DNA of 64,000 bases from Anaerolineae bacterium (GTDB taxonomy: Bacteria > Chloroflexota > Anaerolineae > Caldilineales > Caldilineaceae). A model generated the notes under the pieces. That model did no database searches. It saw only the letters and a list, made by a program, of their open reading frames with translations, and was not told the origin of the DNA. Below, piece after piece: positions 54,074 to 62,785 of the stretch. The stretch is from assembly GCA_030432295.1 (NCBI GenBank), contig JAUIHI010000003.1, positions 310,001 through 374,000 of the forward strand, given 5' to 3'. The position numbers and the translations under genes are program-made. How positions within the stretch are numbered: the stretch's first letter is position 1; each line of letters begins with the position of its first letter.

Positions 54074-54661
54074 ATGCCACGTCGTAAACTTCGTTTTGAG
54101 CAGGGCCGCTATTATCACGTCTACAACCGGGGCGCGGGACGCCAGGGCATTTTCCGCAAGGAACGGGATTATTTCAATCTCCTCGAACTGATGAAGGAGA
54201 TTTCTGCCATCTGCAACATTTCCATCATCGCCTACTGTCTGCTGCCCAATCACTACCACTGGCTGGTCCGGCAGAATGGGCCAATTGGTGTGAACAAGTT
54301 GGTGGCCCGGATATTTGGCAGCTATAGTCAATCGTTCAACAATCGATACAATCGCAGTGGCACGCTCTTTGAGGGAACTTTTGAAGCAATTCTGGTTGAG
54401 ACCGACGAATATCTGCGCCATCTCTGCCGCTATATTCACGCCAATCCCGTTCGCCACCAACTGTCTCTTTCACCCGATCTGTGGCCCTATTCCAACTATC
54501 TGGAATTTGTCGGCAGGCGGTCCGGCAAACTGGTTGATCTGGCATTTGTAGCCGCCCACTTTCCGCAGCCCGGACAGTACGAGGCGTATGTACTCTCTTA
54601 TTTGACCGATCAGGTGACTTTGCCGCCGGGGTTGCGAACGTATTTAGAAGGATTGATGTGA
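54074..54661 (+). CDS. REP-associated tyrosine transposase (RAYT, Y1/IS200-like)
   Basis: This is a HUH-family single-strand transposase of 195 residues. HUH motif: NHYHWLV (His60 and His62). It also shows RGAGRQGIFRKERDYF, the NRYNRSGTLFEG segment and the conserved CRYIHANPVRH stretch. ATG 54074 has GGAGG seven bases upstream. It is flanked on both sides by 64-bp BIMEs, the arrangement known for RAYT genes, which are thought to spread REP sequences. No IS-type terminal repeats are needed for this class. Confidence 0.93.
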   Translation: MPRRKLRFEQGRYYHVYNRGAGRQGIFRKERDYFNLLELMKEISAICNISIIAYCLLPNHYHWLVRQNGPIGVNKLVARIFGSYSQSFNNRYNRSGTLFEGTFEAILVETDEYLRHLCRYIHANPVRHQLSLSPDLWPYSNYLEFVGRRSGKLVDLAFVAAHFPQPGQYEAYVLSYLTDQVTLPPGLRTYLEGLM

Positions 54662-54666
54662 GGCGA

Positions 54667-54814
54667 CCTTCCGGGAAGAGGCCAGGCAATTGAGGGAATA
54701 AGAAAGTTGGTGCGGCCTCGTCCCGGAAGGGGAGGACGAGACATCGCTGCCAGTCCGGGGAAAAAGGGATTGATGCAACGCCTGCTCACGGGGCAGGTGC
54801 GGGTGGCGGGGTAG
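54667..54814. repeat. BIME plus hsdS-end copy downstream of RAYT
   Basis: The BIME occupies 54667-54730 (64 bp), followed by another copy of the hsdS end (about 54768-54814, ending GGCGGGGTAG). The RAYT gene is therefore embedded in the array rather than beside it. Confidence 0.85.
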
Positions 54815-54850
54815 ATGGAGATAGACTTTTGAAAACCAAGTGGAGGCGGT

Positions 54851-56347
54851 ATGGAAAGTTCTGAAAAAATTTCAATTGCGGAATTACGGAGCCAGATGGA
54901 GCCTTTTTTCGGACGGACAATTTTCGATGAAGACATGTATCTTATGATATGTCTTATTTTTCTAAAAGGTTTTTACGAGCTAGAACTATCTCAACGCCAG
55001 GGAAAACTCCCGCCTGAAGCCGAGTGGCCAGTATTGCTCATAGATCCCTCATATGACAGTCTTATGCAAGGATTCCGGGCTTTTGAATTACTGCCTGAAA
55101 ACAAGGGGTTTGCAAATCCGTTTTCCCAATTCGTTTTTGACAGGGACAAATGGAATGAGAATCCCAAAATCAAAGAGGGTTGGCCTGCCATAAAAAATAC
55201 ATTAGCCAGCTTTGAACTCTGGCTTGCCTTGATGCAAGTACCGCGCACCCCAGCAGGAACTACCCCAACCTCAATTAGTAGTTTGCTGGCAAAGATTCTC
55301 TCGCCTAGAGCGAAATCGACGATTTACGACCCCACCTCAGGCACTGCCCAATTATTATCGATTGTCGCAAATTCGAAAATGACGGGTGATACAGATTCTG
55401 ATGTCAAAATATTTGGGCAGGAAGCCAATCAGATGATTGCATGCATCGGTAAAATGCATGTTGCTTTATACGGTTTGCCTCCCCAAAATATAGCCGTAGG
55501 TGACACGCTGCTATCGCCGCAGCACCTTGAAGATGGGCAAATCAGGAAGTTTGATTATGTAGTAGCCAATGCCCCCTTCAATATGTCGAGGAGTAAGGCA
55601 TATGTAGACAAGTTGCGCAGCGACCCATTCGGACGATTTGCATTTGGACTACCTTCAAACTCTCTTGATTTTGCCTTCATTCAACACGTAGTAGCCAGCC
55701 TAAATGAGAATGGGCGGGGTGCTATTGTCACAACTCCAGGAGTTCTATTCCGTGGAGGCGTTGAAGGTAGAATCCGACAGACCCTAGTCCAACAAGATAT
55801 TATCGAGGCAGTTATCTCTCTGCCAGCAGGCATGTTCACGAATACAAAAACACCTGTTGTGCTGCTCTTATTTAACAAGCAGAAACCAGAATTCTTGCGA
55901 GAACATATCCGTTTTATTTATGCAGATGAACTGGGAGAGCGTACAGAACAGTGGTATCCGGTAAGACTGAGCGAATCTGAGCAAAGTAGAATTGTCGATG
56001 CAATCAAAAGTCCATCCAACATCAAAAACTTTGCCGAAACCGTCCCTATAGAAAGGATAGAAAAACAAGAATTTCGGCTAACACCAGCCATCTATATGGA
56101 CCTGCTTGATTTCGATAAATTCCTTGGAGGTGAGTATGGTTTAGTCAATTTGGCAGATAAGGCTGAAATAATCCAAGGCACCCGGATAGTAAGAGGTGGT
56201 AAGACCCCATTTATTCAAGGACGAAATCTCGCTGGCAGGCTGTCATTGTCGGAACTAGAGTTGGCTACTTTGCCTGAGAGCGTGAAAGGAGTTTATACCA
56301 AACAAGGAGATATCCTTGTCCAAAGAATTGGTGATCAGCCTAAGTAG
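54851..56347 (+). CDS. second N6-methylase-like protein, 5' part of a split gene
   Basis: The open part is 498 residues. It is an HsdM-like core with altered motifs: motif I DPTSGTAQLL at residue 160 in place of DPxCGxG, and NAPFN at residue 240 in place of NPPF/Y. Methylation may therefore be weak or lost. Typical parts are FGQEANQMIACIGKMHVALY, SLDFAFIQHVVASLNENGRG and GVLFRGGVEGRIRQTLVQQD. From about residue 440 it reads like the start of an HsdS recognition domain (QGTRIVRGGKTPFIQGRNL, GDILVQRIGDQPK), where it stops at TAG. The same domain resumes at about 56445 in another frame. The DNA is AT-rich compared with its neighbours, which suggests transfer. Confidence 0.85.
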   Translation: MESSEKISIAELRSQMEPFFGRTIFDEDMYLMICLIFLKGFYELELSQRQGKLPPEAEWPVLLIDPSYDSLMQGFRAFELLPENKGFANPFSQFVFDRDKWNENPKIKEGWPAIKNTLASFELWLALMQVPRTPAGTTPTSISSLLAKILSPRAKSTIYDPTSGTAQLLSIVANSKMTGDTDSDVKIFGQEANQMIACIGKMHVALYGLPPQNIAVGDTLLSPQHLEDGQIRKFDYVVANAPFNMSRSKAYVDKLRSDPFGRFAFGLPSNSLDFAFIQHVVASLNENGRGAIVTTPGVLFRGGVEGRIRQTLVQQDIIEAVISLPAGMFTNTKTPVVLLLFNKQKPEFLREHIRFIYADELGERTEQWYPVRLSESEQSRIVDAIKSPSNIKNFAETVPIERIEKQEFRLTPAIYMDLLDFDKFLGGEYGLVNLADKAEIIQGTRIVRGGKTPFIQGRNLAGRLSLSELELATLPESVKGVYTKQGDILVQRIGDQPK

Positions 56348-56447
56348 TTCCAAGAAAATTTTTAGACATAAATTAGCTTTATTTTCGTCAATCCTAACCT
56401 GATTATCGTGAAATTCTATTTCCAAAAACTTCTTTGATTTTACTTAG
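56340..56447. mobile_element. about 108-bp AT-rich insertion with imperfect inverted ends
   Basis: The left end CTAAGTAGTTCCAAGAAAAT and the right end, read inverted, ACTAAGTAAAATCAAAGAAG are similar over about 25 bases. The insert separates two parts of one recognition domain and shifts the frame. It looks like a miniature non-coding element. Confidence 0.5.
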
Positions 56448-57744
56448 TGCTTCTCTTGTAGAAGAAGATGCATCTGGCACTCTGATTAACGATACCGTCT
56501 ACATAATCCGGCCAAATTCAGATATCGATAATACAACCAGACAATTTTGGGTCAAGTTCTGGAATTCAGAACGTGGGCAGGGATACCTAACCACATTTTT
56601 AAGGGGGCAGGTGAGAAAAACCTCCACAATTAAATTGAAAGATCTGCGCAATATCCAATTACCATATCCAAGGCCATCTGCTCTAGATGCCTTTAGCCAG
56701 TTACTCCAGGTCGAAAAACGACTTACCAGCCGCATTGATGAACTACAACAGCTATTAGGTGACCTCTTTAGCGAGGAGATGGACGAGGGGGCGAAGCTAC
56801 AGGACTTGACCAATAGAGCACATGGTCTTGATATGAGCATTATACAAAGTGACGATTTAGGCTTCCGTATTCGCAACTTCTATCCTTTTGTTCTCGCCTA
56901 TGCCTATCGTCTATTAGATGCAATTCATAGTCCGTCTGAGCGCTATGTGGAACAGCTACGCGTGGCCGAAAACGTATTGGTCTTTCTTGGCAATGTTGGC
57001 TTATGCATGGCCGCCCATCTAGATAAGTTGGCTACAGATGACAATCGAAATCTTACCAAGAGTGACTTAGGAGGATTTTGGAGTGGCGGCATTTCTCCCG
57101 GTGACTGGCAACAAATGGCCAGACAAGCCGGAAGTCTTGTGAGAAACACCCAAGCGTCACCAGCAATTGATGTATTTGGGGACCTGTGGTTTCGAGGTCG
57201 GGGCACAAAGGAGTCTTCTTTCGCCGCCCTGACCAAGGACTTAGTCACTCTCAAGAATGACCACAAGCACGACCGCGGGCCAAAGACTGAACCAGATTAC
57301 CAACACGGAAACGACAATCTTGGGCATAAGCTAGAGGAATGCTTCTCTGGTGTCGAGTTCTTTGTCTCATCTCCCATGCGCCTCATACTGGACACGAATT
57401 TGGATTGGGCGACACAAGCCACACATTTAGAGACCTTGGCTTTTGTAGGAGACCATCCAGGATTGCAAAAAGAGGCGTTGGATTATCCAAAACCGCTCGT
57501 CAAAGGTCACCTCTATCTCGATGTTGGTGCAAGTGAATGGGTTCCCCTATACCCGCTAATCTCTGTACACTACTGCCCCAGTTGTAAGTCAAGAGAGACA
57601 TACTTCATTGACCGTTATGATGGCCCCAGTGGCCGATTTGTGCTAAAGAGCTTTGAGCGTGGACACACCCACGAGAATGACGAAGTCACAAAGCAGGTTA
57701 CGATAGACTTTGAGATTTGGATGAACAGGAACGTGAAGGATTGA
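56434..57744 (+). CDS. S-domain remainder with HEPN-like C-terminal region, 3' part of the split gene
   Basis: This part is 436 residues. Residues 7 to about 115 finish an HsdS-type recognition half-domain (EEDASGTLINDTVYIIRP, RGQVRKTSTIKLKDLRNIQL, then coiled QVEKRLTSRIDELQQLLGDL). A helical domain follows with LKNDHKHDRGP at about 274-284, similar to the R/K-x4-6-H motif of HEPN-type domains. After that comes PLYPLISVHYCPSCKSRETY (Cys381, Cys384), and then KSFERGHTHE. Such tails are known next to kinase or abortive-infection modules (my recollection). The TTG at 56434 is only the first possible start; the real protein probably began at 54851. Confidence 0.72.
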   Translation: MILLSASLVEEDASGTLINDTVYIIRPNSDIDNTTRQFWVKFWNSERGQGYLTTFLRGQVRKTSTIKLKDLRNIQLPYPRPSALDAFSQLLQVEKRLTSRIDELQQLLGDLFSEEMDEGAKLQDLTNRAHGLDMSIIQSDDLGFRIRNFYPFVLAYAYRLLDAIHSPSERYVEQLRVAENVLVFLGNVGLCMAAHLDKLATDDNRNLTKSDLGGFWSGGISPGDWQQMARQAGSLVRNTQASPAIDVFGDLWFRGRGTKESSFAALTKDLVTLKNDHKHDRGPKTEPDYQHGNDNLGHKLEECFSGVEFFVSSPMRLILDTNLDWATQATHLETLAFVGDHPGLQKEALDYPKPLVKGHLYLDVGASEWVPLYPLISVHYCPSCKSRETYFIDRYDGPSGRFVLKSFERGHTHENDEVTKQVTIDFEIWMNRNVKD

Positions 57745-57819
57745 ATGGGTAGGATGAGGATTATTCAGCGCTATATCACTGAGCAGATGCGGGTTAGGAT
57801 TGAGGAGGTTGTTCAATGA
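57745..57819 (+). CDS. 24-codon open frame between split methylase and broken gene
   Basis: MGRMRIIQRYITEQMRVRIE and four further residues, with the stop TGA overlapping the next ATG (ATGA). It may be a leader peptide or a gene fragment. Nothing supports a function. Confidence 0.25.
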   Translation: MGRMRIIQRYITEQMRVRIEEVVQ

Positions 57820-58120
57820 TTCCTGAAATTGAGGCCATTGTACAAAAGTATCCGAATCTCCATCTCTGAGTGAATAAAGGCGAACGCCATCGGATTATTA
57901 GGGCAGACATCCCCAAAGGTAGCTTCTGGGTTGAAAGACTCAGTGACAGCTATCGGCTCAAACCAACTGGTGATGTCGCCACTGTGCTTTCTGGTTATGT
58001 GAAGACAGTTGTGGGGAACCGTTCCGTCAAGACCAGGGCGACGACGTTTGGCATATCCCCTTTGATGGGTCGATGGAGAAAATCGTGCAGCGTCTGGCCG
58101 AGGCAGATCCGACGAGATAG
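57816..58120 (+). pseudogene. small gene broken by a stop and a frameshift
   Basis: The frame opens MIPEIEAIVQKYPNLHL, meets TGA at 57867 and goes on in the same frame as NKGERHRIIRADIPKGSFWV and on through GYVKTVVGNRSVK. Near 58025 the sensible reading moves to another frame: QDQGDDVWHIPFDGSMEKIV, then QRLAEADPTR and TAG at 58118. The intact protein would have had about 100 residues. The family is not recognised. Confidence 0.5.
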
Positions 58121-58159
58121 GCGAGAGGCCAAAAGGTCAATCAAAAAGGAGAATAATCG

Positions 58160-58729
58160 ATGACAACAAAAGAAGAGATATTGGCGTGGCCGTTAGAAGA
58201 GGTGAAATTCCTGGTTGATTATTCGTATTACAACGACCGGGAGCCTGAAAGACGTGTCGAAAGACTCCTCCTGCCTCCCCCATTGCCAGAACTTGGAATT
58301 GAGAAGGACACCCATCTCGCCAATTTTACAAGGGCCATACAAAATTCAAGCGGTTTTTCTCAACAAGTATTGAAAGATCTTTACCGCAACGCAGCGGAGG
58401 GTCATTTCACGGAAATTGACCCAAGCGGGTTAGGCAAAAAAGTCAAAATTCCGTGGGAACAGAAGTTGGCGTGGTTGTGGAAGGAATACCCGAATCAGGA
58501 CACATTGCGCGGATTCGTACATAACCTCTCTACCAAGACAACTCTCTGTGGACTTCTTATCTACAACCTTCTCAAGCATAGCGACCCAAAGAACCCAGGA
58601 TACCGAATGGTGGGTGCGGTTCTCAATACCTATCGTGTGAATGATGCCTGTCCAAAGAAGAAGGATGAGGAAAACAAAAGCGAGTATCTGATTGAACTCA
58701 AGTTGCGCCAAATTCTGAAATCCAAATAG
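58160..58729 (+). CDS. hypothetical protein upstream of hsdR
   Basis: The protein is 189 residues, soluble and unrecognised. It opens MTTKEEILAWPLEEVKFLVD and contains FSQQVLKDLYRNAAEGHFTE and PKNPGYRMVGAVLNTYRVND. AAAGGAG precedes the ATG. It lies 28 bp ahead of hsdR on the same strand, inside the type I locus, so an accessory or immunity-type role is possible but unsupported. Confidence 0.65.
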   Translation: MTTKEEILAWPLEEVKFLVDYSYYNDREPERRVERLLLPPPLPELGIEKDTHLANFTRAIQNSSGFSQQVLKDLYRNAAEGHFTEIDPSGLGKKVKIPWEQKLAWLWKEYPNQDTLRGFVHNLSTKTTLCGLLIYNLLKHSDPKNPGYRMVGAVLNTYRVNDACPKKKDEENKSEYLIELKLRQILKSK

Positions 58730-58757
58730 GGCGAGTCGCCGTTGTAGGAAATTTGCA

Positions 58758-61700
58758 ATGACCCAATCCCAAGCCTATCTGGAACTCATCTCCTCCCAAC
58801 TGCCCGCCCTCCAACTGCTTATCCAGATGGGCTGGACGTATCTGCCGCCCACCGAAGCCATGCACCTGCGCGGGGGGCGCACAAAGAACGTCATCCTCAC
58901 GGGCATTCTGGACCCCTGGCTGCGGGAACACAACCAGATCGCCTACAAAGGCGAGAGCCACCCCTTCAGCGACAACAATATCAGCCAGGCCATTGCCAAG
59001 CTGGTGGACGAACCCTTCCAGAGCCTCATCCCCACCAACAGCATCCTCAGCGAACTGCTCACCCTGGGCACCAGCCTGACCCAGACCATTCGGGGTGACC
59101 GCAAGAGCTACAGCCTGGACTACATCGACTGGCAACACCCCGAGCGCAATGTCTACCACATCAGCGACGAATTCAGCGTGGAGATGGCGGGCAGCCACAG
59201 CACACGCCGCCCAGATATTGTCCTCTTTGTCAACGGCATCCCTCTGGTGGTCATCGAATGCAAGCGGGCCGACAAAGAGCATCACGGCGAAAAGGCGATT
59301 GCCCTTGGCATCGAGCAACTGCTCACCTACCAGAGCGAAGGCGAGATACCCCACCTCTTCGCCACCTCCCAACTGCTCCTGGCTATCAGCCCCAACGACG
59401 CCCTCTACGCTACCACAGCCACGCCCAAGAAGTTCTGGTCCCTCTGGCGAGAGACAGGCACGGACAGCGCCCATTTGGAAGCTGCCGTTCACGAACGGGC
59501 TGTACACGACCTCATCAATCGGCCCCTGAGTGGGGGCGACGAGAACCGTCTCTACGACTGGCGGGAGTACGCGGGTTCGATTCGCAGCCACTTTGCCAGG
59601 CTGGGCGAACGCTTGCCCACGGAACAGGACCGCACCCTACACGCGCTTCTGCGGCCAGAACGTCTCTTGGAACTGGCCTATCAGTACATCGTCTTCGATG
59701 ATGGCAAAAAGAAGATTGCCCGCTACCAACAATACTTCGCCATCCAGGAGACCCTCAAACGGGTCGTCCATCGCAACGCCCAGGGCACACGCACAGGCGG
59801 CGTCATCTGGCACACCACAGGCAGTGGCAAATCCCTGACAATGGTGATGCTCGCCAAAGCCCTGGCCCTCCATCCCAACGTACCCAATCCCCGTGTGGTG
59901 CTGGTCACCGACCGGGTAGATTTGGACGACCAGATTTTTGGCACATTCCGCGCCTGTGGCAAATCTGTGGCTCAGGCCAAAAGTGGCAAGCATCTGGTGC
60001 GTCTGGTCACGGGTCAACTGGGCAAGGGGGAACGGGCCACCGATGTCATCACCACCCTCATCAACAAATTTGAGGAAGCGGCCCGCCAGAAGGTCAAAGA
60101 CGAGGGCATCAATACTTTTGTGCTGGTGGACGAGAGCCACCGCAGTCAGTACGGTTCCATGCACGCCAAAATGCAACGGGTCTTCCCCAACGCCTGCTAC
60201 ATCGGCTTCACAGGCACGCCCCTGACCAAAAAGGAGAAGTCCACTGCGGAGAAGTTTGGCAGCTTCATCCACAAATACCCCATGCGCCAGGCAGTCAGCG
60301 ACAAAGCGGTGGTACCATTGCTCTATGAAGGGCGCATTGTGGAACAGGATGTGGACAAGGCCCAGTTGGAGCGCTGGTTCGAGCGCACCACCCGCCATCT
60401 GAGCGACGACCAGAAGGCTGACCTCAAGCGCAAGATGAGCCGTAGCGAGGCCATCAACGCCACGGCCCAGCGCATCCAGGAGATTGCCTACAATGTGGCT
60501 CTCCACTACGAACAGAACCAGCGGGGCACCGGTTTCAAAGCCCAGCTTGCCACCCCTTCCAAAGCCATCGCTGTCGCCTATCTCAACTATCTGCGGGAAT
60601 ATGGCATCGACGCCGCCTTGATGATTTCGCCCCCAGACAGCCGGGTAGGACAGGAGGAAGTGGATGGGACCCTGCCCGAAGTTCAGCTTTTCTGGAAACG
60701 GATGATGGACCGCTATGGCAGCGAGGAAGTCTACAACCGGGAGATACTCTCCTCCTTTTCCCAGGCCGATGGCATCGAGATTCTGGTGGTGGTGGACAAG
60801 CTGCTCACCGGCTTCGACGAACCCCGCAACCGGGTGCTCTATGTGGACAAACCCCTGCGCGAGCACACCCTTCTCCAGGCCATCGCACGGGTCAACCGGC
60901 TCTTTGAGGGCAAGGATTTCGGCTATATCATCGACTACCGGGGCGTGTTGGGCGAACTGAACCAGGCCATCAACCTTTATGACGCCCTGGCCGACTTTGA
61001 CGCCGAGGATGTGTTGGGCACGCTGGCCGATGTCTCCGAGCAGATTGAACGCCTGCCCCAGTTGCATTCGGACCTGTGGGCCATCTTTGCCCCTGTCGTC
61101 AACCAGCGGGACCGGGAGCAGATGGAACGCCATTTGGAGCCGGAAGACAGGCGGGCACGCTTCTACGAGGCCCTGACCGACTATGCCCGTGTCCTGGCTA
61201 TCGCCCTGGCTTCGGTCCAGTTCTACAGCGACACGCCGGAGCCGCGCATCCAGCGCTACAAGGACGACCTGAAATTCTTCCACAGCCTGCGCCAGTCGGT
61301 CCAGTTGCGCTACGCCGAAACAGTGAACTACCAGCGGGACTACGAAGAGAAGGTCCGCAAGCTGATGGATGAACACATCAAGGCCACGGGCACGACGGTC
61401 ATCACCGAAATGGTCAACATCTTCGACGCTGAGAAGTTCGACGCCGAAGTCGAGAAGCTGGCATCCCCCACCGCCAAGGCTGACACGATTCTGCACCGAA
61501 TGCAGCGCACCATCAGCGAACACATGGACGAAGACCCGGCCTACTATCGCAAATTCTCCGAACTCATCGCCGAAACCATTCGTGCCTATCGAGAAGGGCG
61601 CATCTCCGAACTGGAATATTTGACCCAGGCCGAAGAACGCTTGGAGAGCCTGCGCACACGCCGGGACAATGGCCAACCCGGCGACCTGACCCGTTACCGT

Positions 61701-61994
61701 CACGCCCCGGCCTACTTCGGCGCATTGAAGGAGCAACTGAACGGCTACGGGGCTGCGGTGGATGAGAACCAACTGGCCCAGGCTGCTATCCGCCAGGAAG
61801 AGATTATCGAAGGCTACAAAGTGATGGACTGGGCTGGCAACGCAGACGTCAAGAACCAGATTCGCCGCGCCCTGGACGATCACTTCTACGAGATGGAGCG
61901 GGCACTGGACCTGACCCTGAGTTCCGAGGAGTTGGACGCACTGATTGAGCAGGTCTTGGAAATCGCCATTGCCCGCGATAGACTATCTCTATGA
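58758..61994 (+). CDS. hsdR: type I restriction endonuclease subunit HsdR
   Basis: This is the restriction and translocation subunit, 1078 residues. The N-terminal PD-(D/E)XK nuclease has Asp153 (RRPDIVLF) and Glu167-x-Lys169 (VVIECKRAD). The SF2 translocase has motif I TTGSGKS (Lys358), motif II DESH (Asp458), motif III TGTPLT and motif VI region QAIARVNRLFEGK. The helical C-terminal part (about 850-1078) would dock on HsdM. It is separated from hsdM-hsdS by 5.6 kb of repeats, RAYT and a foreign methylase. Its last four bases overlap the next gene (ATGA). Confidence 0.97.
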   Translation: MTQSQAYLELISSQLPALQLLIQMGWTYLPPTEAMHLRGGRTKNVILTGILDPWLREHNQIAYKGESHPFSDNNISQAIAKLVDEPFQSLIPTNSILSELLTLGTSLTQTIRGDRKSYSLDYIDWQHPERNVYHISDEFSVEMAGSHSTRRPDIVLFVNGIPLVVIECKRADKEHHGEKAIALGIEQLLTYQSEGEIPHLFATSQLLLAISPNDALYATTATPKKFWSLWRETGTDSAHLEAAVHERAVHDLINRPLSGGDENRLYDWREYAGSIRSHFARLGERLPTEQDRTLHALLRPERLLELAYQYIVFDDGKKKIARYQQYFAIQETLKRVVHRNAQGTRTGGVIWHTTGSGKSLTMVMLAKALALHPNVPNPRVVLVTDRVDLDDQIFGTFRACGKSVAQAKSGKHLVRLVTGQLGKGERATDVITTLINKFEEAARQKVKDEGINTFVLVDESHRSQYGSMHAKMQRVFPNACYIGFTGTPLTKKEKSTAEKFGSFIHKYPMRQAVSDKAVVPLLYEGRIVEQDVDKAQLERWFERTTRHLSDDQKADLKRKMSRSEAINATAQRIQEIAYNVALHYEQNQRGTGFKAQLATPSKAIAVAYLNYLREYGIDAALMISPPDSRVGQEEVDGTLPEVQLFWKRMMDRYGSEEVYNREILSSFSQADGIEILVVVDKLLTGFDEPRNRVLYVDKPLREHTLLQAIARVNRLFEGKDFGYIIDYRGVLGELNQAINLYDALADFDAEDVLGTLADVSEQIERLPQLHSDLWAIFAPVVNQRDREQMERHLEPEDRRARFYEALTDYARVLAIALASVQFYSDTPEPRIQRYKDDLKFFHSLRQSVQLRYAETVNYQRDYEEKVRKLMDEHIKATGTTVITEMVNIFDAEKFDAEVEKLASPTAKADTILHRMQRTISEHMDEDPAYYRKFSELIAETIRAYREGRISELEYLTQAEERLESLRTRRDNGQPGDLTRYRHAPAYFGALKEQLNGYGAAVDENQLAQAAIRQEEIIEGYKVMDWAGNADVKNQIRRALDDHFYEMERALDLTLSSEELDALIEQVLEIAIARDRLSL

Positions 61995-62707
61995 GCAAAG
62001 GTACCTATGGTTTTTTGTACGGGGAAACCCGCATCGAATACAGCCTACTCTACGCCAAACGCAAGACCCTGGCCATCAGTGTCAAGCCTGACCGCAGCGT
62101 AGTGGTCAAAGCCCCCACAGGCACGTCCCTGGCCGATGTGGAAGCTGTGGTACGCAAGCGGGCCAACTGGATTCTGCGCCACCAGCGCCAGTTTGCCAGC
62201 TATCCCCCACCAACGCCACCCCGCCAATATGTCAGCGGCGAGACCCACCGCTATCTGGGCAGACAATACCGGCTCAAAGTCATCGAGGCCGAAAAGGAAT
62301 GGGTCAAACTCAGTCGGGGCTATCTTCACATTTGGACCGCCAACCCGCAGGATACAGAACGGGTCAAAGAGCTTCTGGACGACTGGTACAAACGACAGGC
62401 AAGCCGGGTCTTCCAGGAACGGCTCGACGCCTGCTATCCACGGGTCAAGCGTCTGGGCATTGCTTACCCGCCACTGGTCATTCGGTCGATGAAGAGTCGC
62501 TGGGGTAGCTGCTCGCCGAAGGGCAAAGTCACTCTCAACCTGAAATTGATACAGACACCCGCCGAGTGCATCGATTATGTGATACTCCACGAACTCTGCC
62601 ATCTGCGAGAGCATAATCACGGGCCGGGGTATTACGCGCTGTTGGGGCAGGTCTGTCCCGATTGGAAGGCGCGCAAGGCCCAGTTGAACAGTTGTGAGGT
62701 TGTGTAG
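61991..62707 (+). CDS. YgjP/SprT-like zinc metallopeptidase
   Basis: The protein is 238 residues. The DUF45/YgjP pattern is clear: KRKTLAISVKPDRSVVVKAP, YLGRQYRLKV, RSMKSRWGSCSPKGKVTLN and the zinc motif HELCH at residues 200-204, followed by HNHGPGYYALL. Start ATG 61991 overlaps the hsdR stop, so the two are translated together. Genes of this family often follow hsdR (general observation); a role in subunit turnover or control of restriction is inferred. Confidence 0.93.
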   Translation: MSKGTYGFLYGETRIEYSLLYAKRKTLAISVKPDRSVVVKAPTGTSLADVEAVVRKRANWILRHQRQFASYPPPTPPRQYVSGETHRYLGRQYRLKVIEAEKEWVKLSRGYLHIWTANPQDTERVKELLDDWYKRQASRVFQERLDACYPRVKRLGIAYPPLVIRSMKSRWGSCSPKGKVTLNLKLIQTPAECIDYVILHELCHLREHNHGPGYYALLGQVCPDWKARKAQLNSCEVV

Positions 62708-62785
62708 CCGAGTGTCCCGTCGCCTGCGAAAAGGAAATCGAAACAGTTACTGTTGTCCAACCCCCCTTTGAAAGTGAGAAGTTCA

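Noticed and set aside
53103-54080. Long minus-strand frames with Pro/His/Arg repeats (53114-53812, 53164-53790, 53619-54080)
   Set aside because: They are artefacts of the stop-poor BIME/hsdS-end array and simply translate the repeat.
59637-61883. 748-aa minus-strand frame
   Set aside because: It is antisense to hsdR; all recognisable motifs are on the plus strand.
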